The position numbers and the translations under genes are program-made. A DNA stretch of 64,000 nucleotides from Canna indica (Eukaryota; Streptophyta; Magnoliopsida; Zingiberales; Cannaceae): positions 808,501 to 872,500 of the forward strand of contig CP136895.1 of the NCBI GenBank assembly GCA_034359265.1, in the 5' to 3' direction. Below, piece by piece: positions 39,001-51,000 of this stretch. The first letter of the stretch is position 1. The number at the start of each line of letters is the position of its first letter. Below the pieces are notes generated by a model, which was not told the DNA's origin, made no database searches, and saw nothing but the letters and a program-made list of their open reading frames with translations.

Positions 39001-42000
39001 ACTATGTGCCATTTAAGGAAAATAAACAAATATCAGTTGGATCATTAAAACCTGGTGATACTATTCCTCTTCCATTGTCAGGCTTGTCAAATCCTGTGCT
39101 ATCTTATATCTTGCAAATCAGACCTGAAAATTCTGATAATAAGAAAGAATTCTGTTGGAGTATTGTGCTGGAGAGACATGATAGATCTGAGATTTCAGTA
39201 GGACAAAAGGATTTGGCTGAGATATGTGTATCAGCTCTTAATGAGTCTGATATGCTCCTGTTTTGTTCTCAAACAGAAGGAACCTCTTCCAATCATTATG
39301 AAGGTTTGTGGTTTTGTGTGAGCATACAGGCCAAAGAGATTGGCAAAGATATCAACTCAGTTCCCATAAGTGACTGGAATATTATTATTGATTCTCCATT
39401 ATCATTAGTCAATCACCTTCCTCTTTCTACTGAATATGTTGTGTCTGCTAACCATTTGAATGGTGAACAAATTACTTGTTCAGAAGGCAATCTGGGACCA
39501 GGTGAAACTGTCAAAATTTACAATGCAGATTTGCGAGATTCATTGTACATGTCACTACTTCCAGAAGGACAATGGAAAACATTACATGTAAGTTAAATTC
39601 TTGATTCTTAATTAGTTGCAGCAATGCATTTTATTCTCCTCATTGCTGATTCTTTCTTTTTTGCAAGGACCCTGTGCCTATATCACATCCAAGCAAAACA
39701 CCCTCTAAATTAATAAGTATAAGCTCTTTTTCTGAAAGGTATGCTTCTGAAGAAAAAATATATCTTTAGGCTTCTTTGAATTTTTTACTGTGTATACATT
39801 GGTCAAACAAACCTGTCTATTTTTGGTAGGATTGTTCAGGTCATACTTGAGCAAAATTATGACAAGGAGCATTTGATAGCTAGAGTTATTCGAATATATG
39901 CTCCTTATTGGATTTCAGTTACACGATGTCCACCCATTACTTTGAGGGCCATGACTCTGCCAGGGAGAAGAGAAGCAGCACATTTTCTTCTTCCATTTCA
40001 TTCCTTTGCGAAATCAGAGAAAATACTTTGGCAGATAACCGAGGAAGAAATGGTTGGTGGATACACGATAGCTTCATTCCTAAACTTCAAACTATTTGGA
40101 TTATCAGTATCAATAAGTGGATCTGGTGAGGAGTGCTTTGGACCAGTTAAAGACCTTTCTCCTCTTGGTGACATGGTATTTTCTCTTATCTTCTCTTCTA
40201 CTGCAGTTCCACAAGGATTCAAGTGGCTAACCTCTTTCCTGGTCAATTCAGGATGGATCAATTGATCTTTATGCCTATGACACTGATGGTAATTGCATGC
40301 GGTTGCTTGTTAGCTCAAAACCATCCCCTTATCAATCTGTTCCTACAAAGGTAATTATTCCTATTCAAGGTTCGGGTGATGTTTTATATTGACTAACTAT
40401 TGTTCTAATATTTTTTTACATTTTCAGGTTATTTTTATTCGTCCATATATGACATTCACGAACAGGATTGGACAAGATATATACCTTAGATTTAGCATTG
40501 TAGATCAACCTAAGATATTACATGCATTCGATTCAAGAGTTTCCTTTCCTTATTCTGAAGCTGGAGGATCAGATAAGCTCCTAGTATGTCGAAGCCTTCT
40601 TTACTCTCTTTTTTATTATCTTTATGATCAGCTTTTTGGCAGGGTTTTAAAAACCACAGTAAACCACTCGGTTCGGGGAAAACCGAACCGAATCGGTGGT
40701 AAACCAGATCTGGTTCAGGGCTGAGCCAATTGGTTCACCCCGTAATGGCGTTTTTCAAAAGTATGTGTGTGCTTTCTGATTGATTTTTCTAGGTATTTTG
40801 TGTAACTATTGGTCTTTTTTGATAGGTTTTGAATTTTTTATTCTTGTTTTGATTTTTTTGGTTTGTTGTCCATTTCCATGTAAGTTCCCACTTGTAGCAC
40901 AAGACAAATCAAAATTGGCTCCACGTATCCTCAACATAAGATATTCATGTCCGAGCAAATAATTATTTGTTGAGGGTATCTGTAGCCAATTCAATTACAT
41001 GCATGTCCTGTGGTACGTCATATATTGCGCTCACACTTTCAGTGCCCCCATATCTAATTAGATTTGAGGAATTTTTTCATGAGTCAGAACTTAGACATAT
41101 TTCTATCATTTCTTGTGCCCTATTTAAATATCTACATCTTGAATAAGCTAATTATACAATCTTCATGTATTCAAAATATACATTCTTAATAAAAAAGAGA
41201 GTATCTTTTTGGTTGGGTCGGTTCGGTCAGTTTGGTACACCGAAGCAAACCAAAATTGTCCCTAAACCAATTTGGGTGTCCGGTTCGGTTTTTAAAATAT
41301 TGCTTTTTGGTATTATGCACCATGCATATAGTTGTCTTGCTTATCTATTTTCTCATCACCAAACCTGTCATTCTAATCTCATCTTGTTAGTGAGTAGTCA
41401 ATCCTTAAATGGTCCATCTACATAGATCTGTTCCTTTCCCTCTTCTTCCTCTCTATCTTTAAAAATAGATCTTTTTTCTCTCTTTTCCCCCACTTTCTTT
41501 TCTTTTATCTTCCCTTTCCACGCATTAGAGATGCTATGCAACGACACTCTCTTACTCCTTTGCACTGCAGTTTAACTGATTGAACAAAAGGCCAGCTAGG
41601 TCAAAAGGTCTATCCTGGTTTCATGACATATCTAATCCAAGCATCCAATTCTTCTGCTCAAGTTGCTATTATTTATCTAGGTCCAACTGGAAGACACAGA
41701 TTGGTCCTTTCCTGTGGAAATTGTAAAGGAAGACACAATCACAGTCGTGCTGAGGAAGAATCATGGTGGTAGGAGATTTATAAAGGCTGAAATTCGTGGT
41801 TATGAAGAAGGATCACGTTTCTTAGTTGTTTTCCGTCTAGGATCAGCAGAAGGCCCTCTTAGGTATTTCATCTGCATGAACTTCTGTTCTTATACTTTTG
41901 TATTTAGTTTGGAGATCTTTAATGGAAGTTTCTCATTTTACAGGTTAGAGAACAGGATGACAAGTACAAGACTTAAATTTCGGCAGTCCAGCTTAGATGA

Positions 42001-45000
42001 TAATTACTGGATCTACTTGGGACCTCTTTCTACTGCAAAGTTCTCATGGGATGATCCTTATGGGCAGAAATCTATTGATGTCTGTGTTATTGGTGAAACT
42101 GAAACTTATGTCAACAATGTCTGCTTGGAAAAGGAAATAGATAGTTCTACTTCTAAAGATTTACATGCACTGGGTATTCAGATTATTGTCATTGAGTTGG
42201 GAGATATAAAGATTGTGCGACTAGTTGATTGCAAAATAATGTTGACAATGGGCTCACGTGAAAAGTCAAAATCTGTATCATTTGACAGTTTGAGTGCTCC
42301 CTCTCTCCAAAAAGAACCTCATACTGCTCCATTGGAGATTATAATGGAACTGGGGGTTGTTGGGGTTTCTGTTATAGATCATAGACCAAGAGAGTTGCTA
42401 TATTTTTCCTTGGAGAGAGTATTTATGTCATATTCAACAGGATTTGATGCAGGAACAACAAGCAGGTATTTCTATCTGAAGTTCCTTTGATTTCAATTAT
42501 GGTCAACATTTTGATACATTTAAATAAGTTAATTCTCTTTAAGTTCTCGTTGTATTCTTTTTCTCAATGGAGTTCGGTAGCACTAGCATTGCCTTCTAGT
42601 TAGTTGCAATACAAAACAATTGGAAAATACTTGTCGTCTTGCCCCAAATACCCTGCTATTATGCCCAATGTTACACTAGTACACTACAATAGGACAAAAG
42701 CCTCTAGGAACAAAAGGATCAAAGTCTCACTACATGCTGGACTTACAGGTAGTATACAAGAAAAATCAAATAACAACAAAGTTTAATCAGCTCTCCTCAC
42801 TAATTGAATCAGTGTATTCGTTGCTCACTCAACAATTCAACATATGAACCTTGTACAGAAAGTCCCTGGTCATATATTCATGCTTTCTTCAATAATTTTT
42901 GTTTCTGAAACAGAATCTTGGGAATCTTGGAGAAGCCGAGTTTAGGGAATTATTTGTTTTAAAAAGAATTATTTAAAAAAACTTTGATATTAGTGCATAA
43001 TTGCATATGCAACGCCAATTTTCTGTCACCAATACATGCTACCACCATTTATTCTACAATGTACCCTTGGAAGCTCACTTGTAACGCTGAAGTTGAAAAC
43101 CAAAGTGGCGATGATAATCTCCAAAGGCATTACTCAAAAAGCCAAAATTGACAATTTATGTGAATGACACCTTTTGCAATTTTCAGTGTAAGATATGGTA
43201 GCATTCCCCTGTTTCAAATCAATGGACACATGAAGAACTGGATATACCGAACTGGCAATAATAATCTCCAAGGGCATTACTCAAAAAGCCAAAATTGACT
43301 ATTTATGTTAATGACACTGATTGCACTTTTCAGTGTGTAAGATATGGTAGCATTTCCCTGTTTCAAATCAATGGACACATGAAGAACTGGATATTGGCTC
43401 GGTCAGTAACCATTGTTCATTTGAGTATCAGCTCAATAGAATCTAAAGTCATATTACATTAACCACATCCTAGAATCTAGAACAAGCACCTACTTATATA
43501 GCACTAAAACAGATTAATATGTTATATGGCAGCGTAAATATAACCATTTCAGACCTCACATTTGCAGCAGCCTTGATTCCGTCTTTCACTGTTTACTATG
43601 TATCTGAAATTCAATGTATTGAGTAATATATATTAGCTTTTTATGTTATCACTTATGAGTACTTTTTTCATGTAATTAATTTAAAATTTCTTTATACTTG
43701 TCTCAGGTTTAAGCTTATATTTGGTTATTTACAACTTGATAATCAGCTGCCACTAACATTGATGCCTGTTCTCTTGGCTCCTGAGGATATGCCTGATAGG
43801 AATCACCCAGTGTTTAAAACAACCATTATGAAAAGTAACGAGACTTCAGATGGTACTCAAGTGTACCCTTACATTTATGTCCGGGTAAATTTTCATTACT
43901 TGCCATGGTGATGCACAGAAATGAGAATCACAATTTTAATGTGTTTACCTCATTTCTTTTATTAGGTCATGGAAAAGCCTTGGAGATTGAATATTCATGA
44001 ACCAATCATTTGGGCATTGGTAAATTTTTACAAGAATATTCGTATTGACAATATTCCTGGGAGTTCAGGCACTGTACAAGTTGACCCAGAGATTCAAGTA
44101 GAGTAAGAAATTACTCAACCTTAATTATATTATGGTTGAGTCACTTTAAATTAAATTGCTTAATCTAGCTTTATTGTATTTCAGTTGCTTATTGTTCAAG
44201 TTAGCGCTAGATTAATTAGGGGAAAACAATAAAACTCACTCTTGGACACCTCAATGATTTAGTGGGATATGAGCTATCTGATCACAGAAACTGTCATGAG
44301 CAGTGGTAATTCAGACATGAGACTCCACCAAATCCACCAAATAATTCGACAAATGGCTAAAACCTTTGCTCTCTACTAGGCCGACGCCCGACGCCCGACG
44401 CACTAGATCTAGCAACCACATTTTGTTGCTTGCTCTTCCATGGTCCCAAACTTCAACCAAGGAACATAATACCCCAAAGCAAGGTTTAAAATACCGGTGC
44501 CGGTCATGATCTCAGTCGTTGACCGGTACCGGTATGTACTGGTACCGTACTGTACTGACACACGGTACGGTACGGTACGAAAAATGCATACCAGGTTTCT
44601 TCTCTTTTTTTTTTTGATTTTGCTGCTAAAAATAACTCCAATAACACATAATTGATCAAGAAATACTTAAATTTAATATTCAAATGTCAAATACATGAAT
44701 ACAATGTTTAAAATGCGAACGAATGACGTCCGTCGTACTCGTACATATCTTGGGGACATACACGACTAAGGTCAACACCGTAAGCCTCCAATGCCCATAT
44801 CTGAAAATGATCCCATGTCATCATGCCTTGGTATCCATTATACCACATACCCATCAGTGTTTCTTTGTTGACAGTCCAAGAACTAGTACCTGTATCATCG
44901 GTTGAGTAGGCACTTGATACAGAGTAGGTTGATTCAGAAACTTCTTGCAAGCTACTCATCATATCGTGGTGGTAATCTTGCAAAGCTGTTGGTCCACCTC

Positions 45001-48000
45001 CTCGAGGACCTCGACGCCGGCCTCTCTTCTCGTACACCCGAGTTGTTCGTCCGGTTCTAGCACCGTGATCCTGATCTTGGGTGGAGTGGTCGAAGTATTA
45101 CTCATTCGTCTACAGATCGGTAGGTGCCGGTGTTAATGGTACAACGGTGTCTTCTCCCCCAGCTCCATCATCATCATCATCTCCTCCATCTTCTGTGCTG
45201 CTACTAGCCTACTGCTATGAACCGAGGGCTCGTCTTCTTCGTCCTCTTCCGCTTCTGCAATCGCGTCCAAAGGATCAATTGGTCGTTTGCCTTTGTCTTT
45301 GCCTTTTGCCTTTGAAGGTGAAGGTGAAGGTGCCTTCTTCTTTCCCTTTGATTGTGAAGATGGAGAATCGGACGTGGATCGTCGTCTTACTTGTCAAACA
45401 CGTTGAGAGTCCAAGGGAGCAAAGATCATGTCCCTCTCAAGAGCTTGACTGTCTGTGTCTTCTGGTTGACTCTCGGACTCAATAGCATCAGATATAATTG
45501 GTGAAGGGCTGAAGGCCGAGGTGGTTCGCTTGGTTCATCAAGAAGAGGCAGGTCAGTCTCCATTGCACTCCACCAATCAATTATTGGGTCCGCGCCGCCT
45601 TGGACGAACTCGACATCGAACGGATCTACATGTAGAATATCTCTATCTTCGTTCTGTAACGCCCGCATCGAAGTTGCCTATTGTAATGAACATATATGAG
45701 CTTCTCTAATCAGGCGTACGAAAGGCGGTTGCGTGGCTTCATATGAATCAAGGCGAAGGTCGACCAATTCCTCTCGCATCCACTTGATGATGTGGTTTGC
45801 AAGAGGATGCGTGTTGCAATCTTTCGAAGAGTTGGAGTTTCGATTCCAAATTGCAACCACCATTCGACTACAACAAATTTTAAATAATATTAGTAAAGGG
45901 ATTTTATCTTTGATAAATAAATTGGCAAAAAAATTCTATCTACCTGGATCCATAGTATCTCGGATGGAGATTGCAAATGAATCTCCAAAATTGCCAGTTG
46001 CATCTCGGAACCATTTTAATTCATTGAGAGCTTGTGCCGCTTCTCGGTTGGATCACGACATTCGTTGTATGACCTTGCGGAGGGGTATAACAAACTATCG
46101 ACCATTCCAAGATTATATTTGTATTGGTATGCAGGATTTAAATAATACCCTATAAAAAATTGAGCATAATGAATATGTAATTAAGCATAATGAATTAAAT
46201 TTAAATAATTTCCGAATATTAAATAAAAAATACCTGCGATGTGTATATCACGGCCCATTTGATTATCCCATCTCTCAGAGATAATTTTGATGAAGTGCTC
46301 ATACTTGGCAGGAGAAATCATAACCCTCTTGGTTTCTTCTTGTGCTTGGTGGATGTAGTGGTAGAGATGACTCATTTGAGGTGTCTTTTTCATATCCACC
46401 TATCGTAGAACCTTGTACAAAGGTTCTACGGCGACGATTATTTCTGCGATGCAATCCCAGAAGCACGTGTTGAGGATGTACTTCTCAATTTGTTTTCCAT
46501 CGCTTTTTCCGGCATATCTTGATGAAGTCCATTCCTCACTTGTAAATATGGTTCTAAGGGCCGCCTTTTTTTGTTAAAGCGATCTTAATGCGATGAAGTT
46601 GGTTGCAAAACGAGTCGCTCCCGGTCGAAGAATTTCACCTAAAATATGGAATTATCATTAATAATTATATATGATAAACTAATTAATAAATAAATATTCT
46701 AAATTACTTAAAAATTAATAAATTATCTTCTGTAATTTTTTTCATTAGGGCATGTACCCATGTGTGGTTGTAGATGAAGCGGGTAATTTGTTGCTTCTTC
46801 TTTACCGTCGATTTCACCATCGGTATATCATCGATATCATTCATCATTTCAATGGTCTGCACATGGAGTCCAACATATGTGAGGAAAATCCTGTTCAATT
46901 ATTTCATCAACCCTTTTGAAATTGGCTCCGTTGTCGGTTATAACTTGAACAAGGTTCTGGAGTCCAATCTCCTTGATCACCTCCGTCATCAGCTTCGAGA
47001 TGTAGTAAGCGTCATGGATTTCATCGGACGAGTTCACCGACTTGTGATGAACAACCCTCCTGTTGCAATAGATGAGGAAGTTGATGATGCTCATTCGGAT
47101 TGGCCCGGTCCAGCTATCGCACATCAAACTGCATCCGTACTCCCCCCATTGTCGCTTGATTCTGTCAATCCATTGCTTTATTTCATCGACCTCCGCTTCA
47201 AGGGAAGGACCTGAAATTTCATAGGGAGTTGGAGGGGCAATACCTGGGCCTACCTTTTGGATGGTTGACACCATGGTTCGATAGTATGGATTGTTGGCTG
47301 CATTTGCGGGAATCCGACTGAAGTGGAACAATTTGGAGATGGCTCTCCCCAACTCCCACTTCTTGGTCTTGCCCCAAGCATCGTCTATGCGCGGTTGCTT
47401 TGCTGATGGAGGAGGAAATGCCCTAGGATCAAGATCAAAAACATCAATATTAGTTTTCCTACCACTTGCTCCGAGGTTTGTGAAGAATCCACGAATGCCT
47501 CCTCTGCTGCCTTCTCTGTTTTGAGGTACCATCATGCTAGAACTCCGACCAATTTGAGGACCGAAGGGAATTGAACCACTAAGGTTCATTGATCCGGCAG
47601 CCGAAGTCGAGCCGGCATTGCTTGTGCCACTGCTGCCACTGCCGCCGCCATACTCAAAATGAGATCCAAGGTAGTACATCTGATCTCGTTCGAATGCAAC
47701 GTGCTCCAATGAAGCTCGGATGCCGGCTTCAAGTTCCGGATCCTCGTCGTCACCGCCACCCCGAGCCTCGTAGTGGCCATCGCCGACTTCATCGGTAGCT
47801 CGTCGGTCGAACTCGGCTTGTTGAGTTGCATTCTTAAGACGCTGCTCCTTCTTGTTGGTGAGCATATCTTTGAACATTTGTCGGACTTCCGGCGGTGCTT
47901 TGGTGCATTTGACGACACTGTTGGATGTTCCGGCCAAGTGTGCCTTCAATCGAGTGACGCCTCCACCACGACAAATCATATTACAGTGGATGCATTGCTA

Positions 48001-51000
48001 GTGGTTAGCCTTCTCCAACCGAACACCGTGTTGCCATGCGGGGTCGGCTTGAGATTTCAGCGCCATTTCAGCAGAGTTTCGACGTAGAAATTAAGAAAGT
48101 AGAGATTAGAGAGAGAGAGATTGAGAAAGATTGAGAGAGATTGAGAGTTTAAATGAGTAGAAGGGTGAGTGGGAGTAAAAGAGGTGTTTTGGAGGCTTTA
48201 TATAGCCCCCAAAACAAGCCAAAACTGGCCCCAAACGGCTATATAGCCGTTTGGGTGTCGGTGCTATAGTAACCCAGCGGCTCTTAAAAAGAGCCATTGG
48301 GCTGGGTCATACCGGGCGGTATTTACTGAGATACCTGATATCTTTCAATACCGGGTATCTTGCTACAGTAACTCAAGGTCATACCAGGCGGTATCGCCTG
48401 GTATGATAGCAAATACCGCCCGGTATTTGATAAATACCTGGCATACCGGGCGGTATTTACCGAGATACCCGGTATCTCCCAATACCAGGTATCTCGTATA
48501 CCGGTTTTTTCCAAATACCGGACTTACCGCCCGGTACGGTACGAGATTTTAAACCATGCCCCAAAGTACTTGTTTGGTTAATATTGTAACCATCGTTTTT
48601 ACCCCCCAATTTATACCTGCATCCTAAAGTCATAAAATGTTTGAAGTTTAAACCAGATATCCTACAACCTCAAACTATATGACACTAAAGTGTAAGTTCC
48701 CTTTGTTGATCTGTTTCAATAAGTAGAGTAGGCACCTATTGATACTTTTAAGGTCCTAAACAGCTTAAGAAATGTGCATTGGCAATGGCACATCATCAGC
48801 TTTGTTCCATCCCAGTTGTTGATGATGCCCGCCTTTCATGTGGGCACTAACATAACAAGATATAAGTTCATATGGGTGATTAATTTGGCGCAATCTTCTT
48901 TCAGATTGATAGATATTTCAGAGATAAGGCTAAAGATATCACTGGAGACAGCACCAGCTCAACGACCATCAGGTGTCTTGGGTGTTTGGAGCCCCATATT
49001 ATCTGCTCTGGGGAATGCATTTAAAATTCAGGTAAATAGTTGGAGACTTGGAGCTAATTCTTTTCGTTATTGTAGTTGCTTCTTAATTGATAGACAAAAT
49101 GGAGCATTGGTCTAGTTTTTTATGCATTATTAAATTTGATTGGATGACTAACTTTATCAAAAGCATTGGATTTTTTCTTTAAGCTTTTGGGAGAGTTGGT
49201 TACCAAATTGTAATTGAGTTTTAATCTTGTGCAACAAAGTAAAAAACTACTCCAATTAATTTAAGTCAGTCCATGTGTTGTAAGTCCACCTCAAAGGCTC
49301 AAACACACGCATGAGGGGAGTGTTAAGAATATAAATGAACAGTTTGGTTCTCTTCTTAATAGCTTAAGCTTTTGAAAAAGTTGGTCACCCAATTATGTTT
49401 ATCATACATAAATATCTAGCTTTTTCTCAAATCCTGATTAGTTGAGTTTGATATTGTTAATTCTATTTCATTTATTCATGTGGTTTCCATTGGCATTGAT
49501 GCAAACTTTTAATTATTGTCTCCGAGTCCAAGATTTTCACTTCAGTTCTTAGCCCTATCCTTTCAAGTTTCAACTATCCTTTCTACATAAGTTGTCACTT
49601 CTCTTGATGGGACATCCTCTAGTGTTTATAGTCCTGTAACTATAAGTGATTTAGATGCATTTGCTTTAATTTTGCACAGATTCATTAGCGGCTTAGCGCA
49701 ATGTTCAAATTTCTTCAATTTGCTTATGTCTTCAGTAAAATACTATGGATTGTTTTATACTTATAAATTTATAATATCAGATAACTCACTTGAAATTTAC
49801 ATTATGATAAATTAATAACTCGCGAAATATTCTTTGAAAGTCTTATTTTTCATGAAAATGTACTATTGATAAACTTGTAGGACTTCCATCCTAAAATACA
49901 TAAATTTCTAGTTCTGCAGTTATATAACATGAAGGCTCCTTCTAATTGAATCCTCTCACTAGGCACACTTTAATATTTTGGCTTTCTTTAGTCTTTTATG
50001 TTGTCTTTCGTTTTTATTTTCCTTAGCTATGTAACTTAACTTAATCTGTTTGTTTTTTTTTATTTTCTCTTTGTTATGTAAATATCTTCTTTCTTTAATG
50101 AAACTTTCTGGTGGGGGCTTCTGGTTTCTCATGACAGATCTGATTGAGTACCTCAAACAAGTCCAAAGGGACTTCTGGTTTTCCCCTATACCATACAATA
50201 CCTTAAAAACACTTTCCTGTGGAATCTTTTTTACAAAAATCATTAATTATTCTGTTTGTGAGTAATGATACCTTATTTCATTGTATCACATGCCTCAGGT
50301 GCACCTCAGGAAAGTTGTACAAAGAAGTAGATACATGAGACAGAGTTCCATTGTTCCTGCCATTGCTAACCGCATAAAAAGAGATCTTATCCACAATCCT
50401 TTACATCTAATCTTTTCTGTGAATGTGCTTGGTATGACAAAATCAACTTTGGCATCACTCAGTAGAGGATTTGCTGAGCTTTCGACCGATGGACAGTTTC
50501 TTCAATTGAGGACAAAGCAGGTAATGCCCTATCTAACATCTTCTTCCCCTCTTCATTTCTGACAGTAAACTGTGCAATTTTGTAGGTGTCTTCAAGGAGA
50601 ATTACTGGTGTAGGTGATGGATTTCTTCAAGGTACAGAAGCTTTTGCGCAAGGTGTAGCTTTTGGAGTATCCGGTGTGTTGAGGAAACCTGTTGAGAGTG
50701 CTAGGCAGCATGGTCTTCTTGGTCTTGCTCATGGACTTGGGCGTGCTTTCGTCGGGTTTGTTGTTCAGCCGTTGAGTGGGGCACTCGATTTTGTCTCACT
50801 AACTGTTGATGGCATTGGTGCCAGCTTTACCAGATGTTTAGAGATCTTAAATAACAAGTCAGTAGTTCAAAGGGTAAGAAATCCTCGTGCTATTCATGAA
50901 GATGGTGTTATCAGAGAGTATAGTGAAGAAGAAGCTACTGGACAGGTACGTTTTACTTGTTTACTGATTCATATTGATTAGTCTAGATCTTCTGAAGTGA

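Larger units (their letters stand above)
39668..44102 (+). other. VPS13 exons 25-32: adaptor-binding region and distal groove
   Basis: The exons encode IRIYAPYWISVTRCPP, ITEEEMVGGYTIASFLNFK, CFGPVKDLSPLGDM and VIFIRPYMTFTNRIGQDIY, strongly conserved VPS13 blocks of the adaptor-binding region. They continue with LGVVGVSVIDHRPRELLYFS and FGYLQLDNQLPLTLMPVLLA, which belong to the C-terminal groove segments. The intron at 40,584-41,680 carries an unrelated hAT MITE. The intron at 42,466-43,706 carries a tandem duplication. Confidence 0.78.

Noticed and set aside
44723..47798. Plus-strand open frames across the antisense hAT (e.g. 45,081-45,485 and 46,774-47,214).
   Set aside because: They are the complement of the minus-strand transposase coding sequence and show no independent domains.
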